From Microvirga lenta (GTDB taxonomy: Bacteria; Pseudomonadota; Alphaproteobacteria; Rhizobiales; Beijerinckiaceae), in NCBI RefSeq assembly GCF_020532555.1, contig NZ_JAJBBR010000009.1, positions 124,001 through 188,000 of the forward strand: DNA of 64,000 bases, read 5' to 3'. The position numbers and the translations under genes are program-made. The notes beneath the pieces are model-generated. The model saw only the letters and a list, made by a program, of their open reading frames with translations. It made no database searches and had not been told where the DNA came from. Shown here piece by piece: positions 9,229-20,161 of this stretch (within the stretch, counting starts at the first letter, position 1; the number at the start of each line of letters is the position of its first letter).

Positions 9229-10249
9229 CGCGGCGGCCCAGCACGACGGCCGGCTCTGGCGGCGCTTTGCGGTCACCCTCGTGGCTGCCAGCGCTGCGGT
9301 TCTGACCGCCACGCTGGCTCTGGCGGTCGCGATAGACCCCTACGACACCGGCCGCTCGTTCCTGGTCGACAAGCCGGGCGTGAGGCCGCAGGGGCCGCGC
9401 ACCGCCAATGCGAGCCGCGGCCGGGATCCCGCTTTCGATGCCATGATCGTCGGCAATTCCCGCATCCAGATCATCTCGACCGAGCACCTGAGCAAGGCTA
9501 CGGGGCTCGACTTCGTCCAACTGGCGGTGCCCGGCTCCGGGCCGAAGGAGCATCTGACCCTGATCGACTGGTGGCTGCGTCACCGCCGGGAGCCGCCGAA
9601 GGCGCTCGTGGTGAGCGTCGACGATCTCTGGTGCACCTCCGACCCGGAGCTGCCCAACGAGAAGCCGTTTCCGTTCTGGCTCTACAGCGCCGACCGGCTG
9701 GAATATGTGAAGGGGCTGGTGCGGTTCGACACCCTGGAGGAGCTGGGCTGGCGCCTCGGTTACCTCTTCGGCGCCGACCAGGAGCGGGCCCGTCCGGACG
9801 GATACTGGGACTACGAACCGGAATATATCGGGCTGGGCTATACGACGAACCCGGCCCTCCGCAAGCGGCTCGAGCAGAACCCTTACGCCAAGGACGAGCG
9901 GTTCGAGCGCGACCCCCTCGAAGGGCAGCGGCGCTTTCCCGCCATCGAGCGGCTGAAGGAGGTGGCGGGCTCGCTCCCGCCGGAGACCGCGCTGGTCCTG
10001 GTCATTCCCCCGGCCTACAAGAACCTCCAGCCGCCGCCCGGAACCGAGAAGGCCTTCGTCACCGAGGCCTGCAAGGCGGCCCTGACGACCGTGGTCCAGG
10101 CGCGCGGCAAGACGGCCCTGGTCGACTGGCGCGTCGACCGCCCCGAGAACCGCGATCCCGACCTCTTCTTCGACATGATGCACTACCGCCAGCCCATCGC
10201 CCGGGCAGTGGAGAAGGACGTGGTGGAGGCGCTCCGCCGTTTCCTCTGA
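9203..10249 (+). CDS. SGNH hydrolase-like acyltransferase partner (AlgJ/AlgX-like)
   Basis: A roughly 348-residue protein with an N-terminal membrane anchor (residues about 18-42) and a presumed periplasmic domain. IVGNSRIQ with Ser86 looks like the GDS-type nucleophile block (Asn for Asp), and FFDMMHYR supplies the Asp324-x-x-His327 pair, together a Ser-Asp-His triad as in SGNH hydrolases and AlgJ/AlgX-like acetyltransferases. It overlaps the MBOAT gene, from which it probably receives acyl groups. Starts at 9191, 9194 and 9203 are all in frame inside the MBOAT gene. I use 9203, but none has a strong ribosome-binding site. Confidence 0.75.
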   Translation: MNSSTSSSDAAAQHDGRLWRRFAVTLVAASAAVLTATLALAVAIDPYDTGRSFLVDKPGVRPQGPRTANASRGRDPAFDAMIVGNSRIQIISTEHLSKATGLDFVQLAVPGSGPKEHLTLIDWWLRHRREPPKALVVSVDDLWCTSDPELPNEKPFPFWLYSADRLEYVKGLVRFDTLEELGWRLGYLFGADQERARPDGYWDYEPEYIGLGYTTNPALRKRLEQNPYAKDERFERDPLEGQRRFPAIERLKEVAGSLPPETALVLVIPPAYKNLQPPPGTEKAFVTEACKAALTTVVQARGKTALVDWRVDRPENRDPDLFFDMMHYRQPIARAVEKDVVEALRRFL

Positions 10250-10356
10250 ATTCCGAGGGTGCGGCAAATCGTTCTATTCAGGTCATTTTTACCTGTACAA
10301 GGTGCCCGAAGGGCAAGCCTCCCCCGTCTTAGACAAATCGATGACACCGAAGTGCG

Positions 10357-10385
10357 TTGTCGCGGGCGGCGCTTGTCTGTATAGG
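10357..10385 (+). promoter_or_regulatory. Putative housekeeping promoter of dksA
   Basis: TTGTCG at 10357-10362 and TATAGG at 10380-10385 are separated by 17 bases, 35 bases before the dksA start codon. The spacing is ideal for a sigma-70 type promoter. The call rests on pattern only. Confidence 0.45.
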
Positions 10386-10419
10386 GGCGCCAGTTCCATT
10401 GGGGATAGAACGGCCCAAC

Positions 10420-10839
10420 ATGACGAACACAGTAATCGATGAGGGATATCGGCCAACTGACGACGAACCGTTCATGAACGAACGGCAGAGGGAGTATTTC
10501 AGGCGCAAACTGATCCGTTGGAAGGGCGACATCTTGAGGGAGGCCCAGGAGACCCTGGCCACTCTCCAGAGCGAGAACGAGAATCATCCCGATCTCGCCG
10601 ACCGCGCCTCTTCCGAGACCGACCGGGCCATCGAGCTTCGCGCCCGCGACCGCCAGCGCAAGCTCATTGCCAAGATCGATGCCGCTCTCGCGCGGATCGA
10701 TGACGGGACCTACGGCTATTGCGAGGAAACCGGAGACCCGATTTCGCTCAAGCGCCTCGAGGCCCGGCCCATCGCGACCCTTTCGCTGGAGGCGCAGGAA
10801 CGCCACGAGCGCAACGAGCGGGTCTACCGCGACGACTAA
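10420..10839 (+). CDS. dksA: RNA polymerase-binding transcription factor DksA
   Basis: A 139-residue DksA homologue, which binds in the RNA polymerase secondary channel and, with ppGpp, adjusts rRNA and amino acid promoters. The coiled-coil region spans roughly residues 20-95, and the tip carries DLADRA, matching the DxxDxA motif needed for activity. The zinc-finger region reads GYCEETGDPISLKRLEARP then TLSLEAQERHE: only C101 of the four zinc cysteines remains, the others being replaced by T, S and A. Such zinc-free DksA proteins are known in alphaproteobacteria. The ATG at 10420 gives the family length. A strong terminator follows directly. Confidence 0.93.
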   Translation: MTNTVIDEGYRPTDDEPFMNERQREYFRRKLIRWKGDILREAQETLATLQSENENHPDLADRASSETDRAIELRARDRQRKLIAKIDAALARIDDGTYGYCEETGDPISLKRLEARPIATLSLEAQERHERNERVYRDD

Positions 10840-10862
10840 GCGATACCGCATCCAATGAGAAA

Positions 10863-10888
10863 GGGCTCCGCTTGCGGAGCCCTTTTTT
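10863..10888 (+). terminator. Intrinsic terminator after dksA
   Basis: GGGCTCCG and CGGAGCCC pair in an 8-bp stem around CTTG, followed by six T residues. It lies 23 bases after the dksA stop. Confidence 0.9.
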
Positions 10889-10909
10889 GTTGGCCGGAGC
10901 CGGAAGGCT

Positions 10910-12229
10910 TTACTCGCGCTTGCCGGAATCGAGCGGGCGGCCGAGCAGGCGGGCGAATTCCGCCTCGATCTCCTCCACCGAGAACGGATCGGGGGTCTTC
11001 TCGGACGGCTTGGGAGCCGCCGGGGCGCTGTTCGCGGCCGGAGGCGGCGAGGGCTGGGCCCGCGGCGGCGGCGGAGGAGGAGGCGGGGGAGCCGGCCGCA
11101 CCGGGTCCATGGCCGGGCGGAGGGGCGCGGCCTCGGCGGCCGGTTCGGGCGCCTCGGTCAGATCGTCGTCCTCCCGGTCGTCCTGGAAGTCCTGTCGTCC
11201 GGGACCCGCCGCATTGCGCTGCGGCTCAGAGGCCGGTTCCAGAAGCTCGTCCTCGTCGACCACGTCATCGTTGTCCGTGACAGGCTGAACCGGCGGGACG
11301 GGGGTGGCCTGGGGCGGTGCCACCGGGCTGGCCGGGCGCTTCAGGGCCTCTTCGAGCTGCTTGGCCATGTCCGACAGGATCGCGGCGTCGGGATCGGGCC
11401 GGCCTGCGGGCGTCGGCTGGGGTGCGCGGACGACCTCCGGGGCGGGCGGCGGCGGCGCCGGGGGAGGGGGCGGCGAGGCGGGTCGGCTGACGAAGGGCGG
11501 CGGATTGAAGGCCGGGGCCGGCTGAGGCGGCCGGACGGCCGGGCCGAATTCGGGTTCGTTGACGCCGGGAGCCGGCGACCGGGCTTCGGCGCGCAGGCCG
11601 TGTACGCCCGGCGCAGGAGCGGGCGTCGGCGGGCGATGGGGAGCCGGGGCCGGCGCCGGAGCCGAGTGCACGTGCACCACGTCGGGCTTGAGGACGGGCT
11701 CGGGCTGGGCCGGGACCGGGGCGCTGACGGAGGATACTGCCGTCAGCTCCTGATCGATGTCGGAATCCTCGTTGCCCGGACGCTTGATGAAGGCCCCGAG
11801 CTGGGCGGCGAGCTGGCTCTCGATGGAGGGACGCCCCGATCCCTCGACCGCAGGCCGAGCCGCCTGATCGAGGTTCGGCTCGAGACGCTCCACGCCCGGC
11901 TCGTTCGCCGGGGTGGGAAGGCGGGCGCCGGGGACCCGGACGATGTTGGTCTCGATCACCACGTCGTTGAGGCCGCCGATCAGCAGGAGATGCTCGACAT
12001 TGTCGCGGCGGAGCAGGACGAGCTGGCGCTGACGGTCGAGTTCGTAGATGTCGACCACGCCGAGGCGCGGCTGACGGCTTCTCCCCCGGTCCTGGCCCGA
12101 CATCATGAGGCGCGAGCCGGTCAGTTTGCGCAACACCACACCGAAAAGCGCGACCAGAGCGAGGATGATCGCGAAGGCGATGACGTATTGGGCCGCCCTT
12201 GACGCTTCGATACCAAATTGAGCTAGCAC
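10910..12229 (-). CDS. FliO-like membrane protein with long proline-rich tail
   Basis: A 439-residue protein with one N-terminal membrane helix (residues about 12-34) followed by a short cytoplasmic domain (about 35-100) with LGVVDIYELDRQRQLVLLRR and EHLLLIGGLNDVVIETN, the pattern of the FliO family that helps assemble the flagellar export gate. The rest, about 330 residues, is low-complexity and rich in Pro, Ala, Glu and Asp with several polyproline runs, far longer than normal FliO (about 100-150 residues). A conserved-looking C-terminal helix has VEEIEAEFARLLGRP. Translation starts at GTG 12229. No other flagellar gene is nearby; cckA is divergent. It may be FliO proper or a FliO-domain protein reused elsewhere. 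Confidence 0.7.
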   Translation of the reverse strand: MLAQFGIEASRAAQYVIAFAIILALVALFGVVLRKLTGSRLMMSGQDRGRSRQPRLGVVDIYELDRQRQLVLLRRDNVEHLLLIGGLNDVVIETNIVRVPGARLPTPANEPGVERLEPNLDQAARPAVEGSGRPSIESQLAAQLGAFIKRPGNEDSDIDQELTAVSSVSAPVPAQPEPVLKPDVVHVHSAPAPAPAPHRPPTPAPAPGVHGLRAEARSPAPGVNEPEFGPAVRPPQPAPAFNPPPFVSRPASPPPPPAPPPPAPEVVRAPQPTPAGRPDPDAAILSDMAKQLEEALKRPASPVAPPQATPVPPVQPVTDNDDVVDEDELLEPASEPQRNAAGPGRQDFQDDREDDDLTEAPEPAAEAAPLRPAMDPVRPAPPPPPPPPPRAQPSPPPAANSAPAAPKPSEKTPDPFSVEEIEAEFARLLGRPLDSGKRE

Positions 12230-12624
12230 GATAAACTCTCAAGCGTTGTGGAGGCCTTTCCAGGCCATGTTCCTAGGGTTGCTTGTATCACATCGGCCAC
12301 GAAAGCGATGGGCAAGGTTAACAGATGGTTAACGGCTCCTGCCCCGATGTTGAAGAGATACAGGGTTGCGACGGCCTCAAGGGGCCCGAAGATTTCAGGC
12401 TCCCGATCGGTTTCTAACCGACAGAATGTGGATTACCTTGCGTAAAGCTCAAGCCCGCAACAGCCCGATCCTGCAATCCCCTCTTGTGCGCCCACCGGAC
12501 GCCGCCTTAGAGGTCAATCAATAATTTCCGTGTAGTATGGTCGCAAGATCAAGCGGTTGGCCTGCAGATCCGCAGCCTCGAGCCGTGGTGCGCAACCGTC
12601 ATTCCTTGGGGATACCGAAGTTCC
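12230..12624. other. 395-base divergent intergenic region between the FliO-like gene and cckA
   Basis: No gene is evident here. It contains a TTAA-N7-TTAAC element listed separately and presumably the promoters of both flanking genes. No convincing -35/-10 pair stands out. Confidence 0.5.
12318..12333 (+). promoter_or_regulatory. Candidate CtrA-binding site TTAA-N7-TTAAC
   Basis: TTAACAGATGGTTAAC is an exact match to the CtrA consensus of alphaproteobacteria (TTAA, seven bases, TTAA, then C). It lies 89 bases upstream of the FliO-like start codon and 292 bases upstream of cckA. CtrA is the response regulator at the end of the CckA phosphorelay, and flagellar genes are classic CtrA targets, so either gene is a sensible target. 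Confidence 0.6.
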
Positions 12625-15162
12625 ATGGCTCAAGTGGGCGACAAGCCAAAGGGTTCGACGATCGACCGTTCCGAGCGGCCGGGGCATATCGGCCTCGTCC
12701 TGCTCCTGGCCAGCATCCTCGTCGGCGCGATCCTGAGCCTGCGCTTCCTGGGCAGCGAGCAGGCGCAGCCGCTCATCCTGGGCCTTCTCGCCTTCTTCGC
12801 CATGGCCGGCGTGTTCTTCCTCTTCGCCATCGCCATCGGCGTGATGCAGTTCGCCGGCCAGACCGCCCGCAACGACATCACGAAGATCATGGCCGACACC
12901 TCGGGCGAGGGGCTCGTGGTGATCGAGGACGATGGGCGCATCGTCTATGCCAACGAGACCTATCTCTCTCTCGCCGGTTCGAACGGGGGCGACGTCCGGG
13001 CCGTGGAGCGCCTCTTCACCGGCGCTCCCGAGGTCTCGGAGGCCATCTACCGGCTGGCTCAGGCCGCCCGGGAGCACCGGACCGGCACCGAGGAGATCCG
13101 GCTTTCGCCCTCCCTCGACGGCTCGCAGGAATTCGGCTGGTACCGGGTCCGCGTCCGCCCCCTGCCGCGTCCCAGCGGCCGTCAGGCGACCCTGTGGATC
13201 ATTGCCGACGTGACCCATGAGCGCGAGCGGCAGGAGAACGTCTTCCAGGAGCTGCAGCACGCGATCGACTATCTCGACCACGCCCCGGCCGGGTTCCTCT
13301 CCATCGATCCCAACGGCTCCATCGTCTACCTGAACGCGACCCTCGCCTCCTGGCTCGACTACGATCTGGCCCAGGTGGGTTCGGGCGGCCTCGGCCTGTC
13401 CGACATCGTGCCGCGCAACGTGGTCGCCATGATGACCTCGTTCTCCGGCGAGCCGGGGAGCGTGCGCACCGAGACCTTCGATCTGGACCTGCGCCGGCGC
13501 AACGGCCAGTTCCTGCCCGTGCGCCTCTACCACCGCATCGCCTTCGGCCAGGACGGCCGGATGGGCGCCTCGCGCACCCTGGTCCTCAACCGCTCGCCCG
13601 GCGTCGAGGTGGACGAGGGCCAGCGGGCGGCCGAGGTGCGCTTCGCCCGGTTCTTCAACAACACCCCCATCGCCATCGCGACGGTCAACCGGACCGGCCG
13701 CATCATCCAGGCCAACGCCCCGTTCACGAAGCTCTTCGGCACCCTGCCGCGCACGGGCGAGAGCGGGGAGGGGCCGCTCATCCTCGAAGCCTTCCCCGCT
13801 GGAGAACGGGCGCCAGTCGAGACCGCTCTCAGGGCGGCGGCGGAAAACCGGGGCGACATCCAGCCCCTGGAGCTGCACACCGCGGGCGAGAACGGCGGCT
13901 CCGTGCGCGTGTGGATCACCCCGGCGGGCGAGACCGGCTCCGAGGACGAGACGGCCATCGTCTACGCCCTCGACACCACCGACTTCCGGAAGGTGGAGGA
14001 GCAGCTCGCCCAGTCGCAGAAGATGAACGCGGTCGGCCAGCTCGCCGGCGGCGTGGCGCACGACTTCAACAATGTGCTCCAGGCCATCATCGGCTACAGC
14101 GATCTCCTCCTGGCGAACCACCGGCCGACCGATCCGTCCTTCCAGGACATCATGCAGATCAAGCAGAACGCCAACCGGGCCGCGAGCCTGGTGCGTCAGC
14201 TGCTCGCCTTCTCGCGCCGGCAGACCCTGCGGCCGGAGGTGCTCAACCTCAACGACCGCCTCTACGACCTGTCCATGCTCCTGAAGCGCCTCCTGGGCGA
14301 GCGGGTGGAGCTCGACCTGACCCACGGCCGCGACCTGTGGTTCGTGCAGGCGGACGTGAATCAATTCGAGCAGGTGATCGTGAACCTCGCGGTCAATGCC
14401 CGTGACGCCATGCCCAACGGCGGCAAGCTCGCGATCCGCACGGCCAATGTCGGCGCCGCCGAGGCGGCCCGCCTGAACGTGAGCGGCATGCCCGCCGGGG
14501 ACTATGTGAAGATCGAGGTCTCCGACACCGGCACCGGCATGACGCCCGACATCGTGGAGAAGATCTTCGAGCCCTTCTTCACCACCAAGGAGGTGGGCAA
14601 GGGCACGGGCCTCGGCCTGTCCACGGTCTTCGGCATCGTCAAGCAGTCGGGCGGCTTCATCGACGTCGATTCGAAGGTCGGGCAGGGCACCACCTTCCGC
14701 ATCTACCTGCCCCGGCACGCGGCGGCCGAGGTCGAGGCCAGGCCCGAGGAGGCCAAGGCCGAGGCGGCCAAGAAGCCCGCCGCGGACATGACCGGCCAGG
14801 GCACCATCCTCCTGGTGGAGGACGAGGATCCGGTCCGTGCCGTCAATGCCAGGGCGCTCACCGCCCGTGGCTATACGGTGCTCGAGGCGGCGTCCGGCGT
14901 GGAGGCCCTGCAGGTGATCGAGGAGCGGGGAGAGCCCGTCGACCTCGTGGTCTCCGACGTGGTGATGCCGGAAATGGACGGCCCGACCCTGCTCGGCGAG
15001 CTGCGCAAGCTCTATCCCGACCTGAAGGTGATTTTCGTGTCCGGCTATGCCGAGGATGCGTTCAGGAAAAATCTCCCCGAGGGCGAGGAATTCAATTTCC
15101 TGCCCAAGCCGTTCAGCCTGCGTCAGCTGGTCGAGATCGTGAAGCAGGTGATGGGGCGGTAA
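12625..15162 (+). CDS. cckA: Cell-cycle hybrid histidine kinase CckA
   Basis: An 845-residue hybrid kinase/phosphatase that in alphaproteobacteria controls CtrA through the phosphotransferase ChpT. Two N-terminal membrane helices lie at about residues 22-42 and 50-74. Sensor PAS-like regions follow (about 85-200, 210-330, 340-450), then the kinase core: H-box [14 protein letters not shown] with H479, N-box [16 protein letters not shown]1 VSDTGTGM, F-box FEPFFTTK and G2 [12 protein letters not shown]. The C-terminal receiver (about 728-845) has [11 protein letters not shown] with D778 as phospho-acceptor and the conserved lysine in LPKPF. Architecture and length match CckA closely. A CtrA-type box lies upstream. 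Confidence 0.95.
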   Translation: MAQVGDKPKGSTIDRSERPGHIGLVLLLASILVGAILSLRFLGSEQAQPLILGLLAFFAMAGVFFLFAIAIGVMQFAGQTARNDITKIMADTSGEGLVVIEDDGRIVYANETYLSLAGSNGGDVRAVERLFTGAPEVSEAIYRLAQAAREHRTGTEEIRLSPSLDGSQEFGWYRVRVRPLPRPSGRQATLWIIADVTHERERQENVFQELQHAIDYLDHAPAGFLSIDPNGSIVYLNATLASWLDYDLAQVGSGGLGLSDIVPRNVVAMMTSFSGEPGSVRTETFDLDLRRRNGQFLPVRLYHRIAFGQDGRMGASRTLVLNRSPGVEVDEGQRAAEVRFARFFNNTPIAIATVNRTGRIIQANAPFTKLFGTLPRTGESGEGPLILEAFPAGERAPVETALRAAAENRGDIQPLELHTAGENGGSVRVWITPAGETGSEDETAIVYALDTTDFRKVEEQLAQSQKMNAVGQLAGGVAHDFNNVLQAIIGYSDLLLANHRPTDPSFQDIMQIKQNANRAASLVRQLLAFSRRQTLRPEVLNLNDRLYDLSMLLKRLLGERVELDLTHGRDLWFVQADVNQFEQVIVNLAVNARDAMPNGGKLAIRTANVGAAEAARLNVSGMPAGDYVKIEVSDTGTGMTPDIVEKIFEPFFTTKEVGKGTGLGLSTVFGIVKQSGGFIDVDSKVGQGTTFRIYLPRHAAAEVEARPEEAKAEAAKKPAADMTGQGTILLVEDEDPVRAVNARALTARGYTVLEAASGVEALQVIEERGEPVDLVVSDVVMPEMDGPTLLGELRKLYPDLKVIFVSGYAEDAFRKNLPEGEEFNFLPKPFSLRQLVEIVKQVMGR

Positions 15163-15243
15163 CGGGTCTCTTCCCTCCGAGGGAGAGCCCTCGCTCCCTC
15201 TCCGGGCACTTTTCCGGAGCACTGGACAAGTTCTGCGCCCGCC

Positions 15244-15260
15244 ACATAACAATGTTATGT
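15244..15260 (+). promoter_or_regulatory. Perfect 17-base palindrome, candidate operator
   Basis: ACATAACA and TGTTATGT are exact reverse complements around one central A. It is AT-rich in a GC-rich background and ends 23 bases before the start chosen for the following small gene, in the position expected of a repressor or activator site. Confidence 0.5.
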
Positions 15261-15283
15261 TGTTGCAATCGAGAGAGGGCGTC

Positions 15284-15439
15284 GTGAGAGTTCCAGGTTC
15301 CAGCTGTCGGAACGTGTTCCTCGTCGGCTGCATGCTCCGCGGGGAAAAAGAGAACGTGCGCATCAACCTGCAGGTTCGCGGCACCGCGGACGAGATAGAG
15401 CAGGAATTCAAGCGCATCCTCAAGGAGAGCCGGGCGTAA
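15284..15439 (+). CDS. Small protein of unknown function (51 aa)
   Basis: A short frame I do not recognise. The GTG at 15284 follows GAGAGAGG with five-base spacing and is a better start than the in-frame ATG at 15257, which falls inside the palindrome. The product is basic, with RINLQVRGTADEIEQEFKRI forming a likely amphipathic strand-helix in the C-terminal half. The palindrome upstream suggests its own regulation. Confidence 0.45.
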   Translation: MRVPGSSCRNVFLVGCMLRGEKENVRINLQVRGTADEIEQEFKRILKESRA

Positions 15440-15492
15440 AGCAGTCGTTTGAAACGCAGGTTACAGTTTCTGGTTTTCACGGAGATGAGGCT

Positions 15493-15978
15493 ATGAGGAT
15501 TCCGCTCCCCACGCTTATGGGATTGAAGACTCTGCGAACCCTCATGCCTGCCGGTATCGTTCTCATGGCCTTGGGATGGAGCGGCGATGCTCCTCAAGCC
15601 GCGAGTCCGGTCAACGCCGAGACGTGCCGGAGGATCTCGGAGGGCGTCATAAGGGGCGATGTCGATGCAGTCGTGTACGCTTTAAGCTCCTCTCCGTCCG
15701 ACCGTCGGGAGGCGCAGAAAGACGTTCAGCAGCTCGTCGATGCTATGGGCCGGGCATTGCAGGGCAAGCAGATGCGCCACCTGCGGACCCTGCCGAACGC
15801 CCAGGTTGAGGGACATCCGGTCTCGATGCAGCTCTGGAGCTTCGGCGACAAGGATGTGGTCTTCCTGGGCTGCCTCTACCGCACGAGGGAAGAGCAAAGT
15901 CCGCAGCTTCTTATCCAGATCGACAGCTCTGCCGACGACGTTCTCTATAAGCTCAAGGTTTCTCTCGACCGGAAGTGA
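15493..15978 (+). CDS. Exported protein of unknown function (161 aa)
   Basis: The N-terminus has a positively charged start, a hydrophobic segment (residues about 17-28) and an AAS-type cleavage region near 36, so export is likely. The mature part carries two cysteines (in ETCRRIS and FLGCLYR) that could form a disulfide, a helix with DVQQLVDAMGRAL and a C-terminal beta-rich part with QLLIQIDSSADDVLYKL. I recognise no family. GGAGATGAGG precedes the ATG. It lies between the small gene and recA on the same strand. Confidence 0.6.
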   Translation: MRIPLPTLMGLKTLRTLMPAGIVLMALGWSGDAPQAASPVNAETCRRISEGVIRGDVDAVVYALSSSPSDRREAQKDVQQLVDAMGRALQGKQMRHLRTLPNAQVEGHPVSMQLWSFGDKDVVFLGCLYRTREEQSPQLLIQIDSSADDVLYKLKVSLDRK

Positions 15979-16049
15979 GGCGGCTCCGAGCTGGCCCTTT
16001 CCATGCCGGACTTCCGATGCCGGACTTATCCACATCCAGCTCCTGTGGA

Positions 16050-16064
16050 GAACAAAAAAAGAAC
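16050..16064 (+). promoter_or_regulatory. SOS (LexA) box upstream of recA
   Basis: GAACAAAAAAAGAAC matches exactly the alphaproteobacterial LexA consensus GAAC-N7-GAAC, 88 bases before the recA start codon. LexA binding here would repress recA until DNA damage. Confidence 0.85.
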
Positions 16065-16074
16065 TTGCGGAAGA

Positions 16075-16089
16075 GAACAAAACACGTAC
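16075..16089 (+). promoter_or_regulatory. Second, imperfect SOS-type box upstream of recA
   Basis: GAAC-N7-GTAC lies ten bases after the perfect box, with one mismatch in the second half-site. TTGCGG (16065-16070) and TACATA (16087-16092) at 16-base spacing form a possible promoter overlapping both boxes. Confidence 0.4.
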
Positions 16090-16151
16090 ATATATCTCCT
16101 CAACACCGCGTTGAGATTCACTCCTCCTCCGTGCCATAAGGACATCTGGTC

Positions 16152-17243
16152 ATGTCGCAGTCCTCTCTGAGACTGGTGGAAAGCTCATCAATGGATAAAG
16201 ACAAGTCGAAAGCTCTCGACGCGGCGCTCTCTCAGATCGAGCGTGCCTTCGGCAAGGGCTCGATCATGCGGCTCGGCAAGGGCCAGCAGCCCGTGGAAAT
16301 CGAAACCGTCTCGACGGGTTCGCTCGGTCTCGACATCGCGCTCGGCGTCGGCGGTCTGCCGCGCGGCCGTATCATCGAGATCTACGGGCCGGAATCGTCG
16401 GGTAAGACGACGCTGGCGCTGCACACCATCGCCGAAGCCCAGAAGAAGGGCGGCGTCTGCGCCTTCGTGGACGCGGAGCACGCCCTCGATCCGGTCTATG
16501 CCCGCAAGCTCGGCGTCAGCCTGGACGACCTCCTGATCTCCCAGCCCGACACGGGCGAGCAGGCCCTCGAGATCGCCGATACGCTGGTCCGCTCCGGCGC
16601 GGTCGACGTGCTGGTCATCGACTCGGTGGCGGCGCTCACCCCGAAGGCCGAGCTCGACGGCGAGATGGGCGAGGTCCAGCCGGGCCTCCAGGCCCGCCTC
16701 ATGAGCCAGGCGCTGCGCAAGCTCACCGGTTCGATCTCCCGGTCGAACACGATGGTGATCTTCATCAACCAGATCCGCATGAAGATCGGTGTCATGTACG
16801 GTTCGCCGGAGACGACGACGGGCGGCAACGCGCTCAAGTTCTACGCCTCGGTCCGCCTCGACATCCGCCGCGTCTCGACCCTGAAGGATCGTGACGATCC
16901 GATCGGCAACTCGGTGCGCGTCAAGGTCGTCAAGAACAAGGTCGCTCCGCCCTTCAAGCAGGTCGAGTTCGACATCATGTTCGGCGAGGGCGTCTCGAAG
17001 GTGGGCGAGCTCATCGATCTCGGCGTCAAGGCCGGCATCGTCGAGAAGTCGGGTGCGTGGTTCTCCTACGACAGCCAGCGCCTCGGCCAGGGCCGCGAGA
17101 ACTCGAAGCAGTTCCTGCGCGACAACCCCGAGATCGCCAACAAGATCGAAGCCCTGATCCGCCAGAATGCCGGCCTGCTGGCCGACCGCATCCTGGAGCA
17201 GGCGACCCCGACGGCGGAAGACCTCGACGAGGGCGCCGCGTAA
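16152..17243 (+). CDS. recA: Recombinase RecA
   Basis: A 363-residue RecA, the strand-exchange ATPase of homologous recombination and co-protease for LexA. Walker A is GPESSGKT (residues 79-86), the Walker B region is [16 protein letters not shown] near 155-170, and the L2 region contains [25 protein letters not shown] split across the usual positions near 208-230. The start at 16152 is chosen over an internal ATG at 16191 because the leading [10 protein letters not shown] matches rhizobial RecA proteins. SOS boxes lie upstream and a terminator follows. Confidence 0.98.
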   Translation: MSQSSLRLVESSSMDKDKSKALDAALSQIERAFGKGSIMRLGKGQQPVEIETVSTGSLGLDIALGVGGLPRGRIIEIYGPESSGKTTLALHTIAEAQKKGGVCAFVDAEHALDPVYARKLGVSLDDLLISQPDTGEQALEIADTLVRSGAVDVLVIDSVAALTPKAELDGEMGEVQPGLQARLMSQALRKLTGSISRSNTMVIFINQIRMKIGVMYGSPETTTGGNALKFYASVRLDIRRVSTLKDRDDPIGNSVRVKVVKNKVAPPFKQVEFDIMFGEGVSKVGELIDLGVKAGIVEKSGAWFSYDSQRLGQGRENSKQFLRDNPEIANKIEALIRQNAGLLADRILEQATPTAEDLDEGAA

Positions 17244-17280
17244 AGAAGAGGTTTGCTCTCCTTCAAGGGCAAAGAACGGG

Positions 17281-17308
17281 CCGCCGCGAGAGATCGCGGC
17301 GGTCTTTT
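17281..17308 (+). terminator. Intrinsic terminator after recA
   Basis: CCGCCGCGA and TCGCGGCGG form a 9-bp stem around GAGA, followed by TCTTTT. It is 37 bases after the recA stop. Confidence 0.85.
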
Positions 17309-17498
17309 CGCATCCACCTCCGTCATTCCGGGCCGGGCTCTTCAAGCCACCCCGGGATGGCCCTCGGGCAGTCGGAGGGCGACGTTCGTCCTGCCGCGCG
17401 AAACGCCGCCTCGACAGCCGAGGCGCGGGCGTCTAAAACCGCCCACGAATGAACACCTTTTCGGGCCTCAATGGCCCAAACTCCGAGCACCAGAACCC

Positions 17499-20150
<2,652 letters not shown>

Positions 20151-20161
20151 GGACGGCCGCC

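Noticed and set aside
12514..15597. A 1027-codon open frame antisense to cckA
   Set aside because: It is an artefact of high GC third positions: it lies opposite a clear CckA protein, has low-complexity His/Gly/Asp/Arg composition and no recognisable domain.
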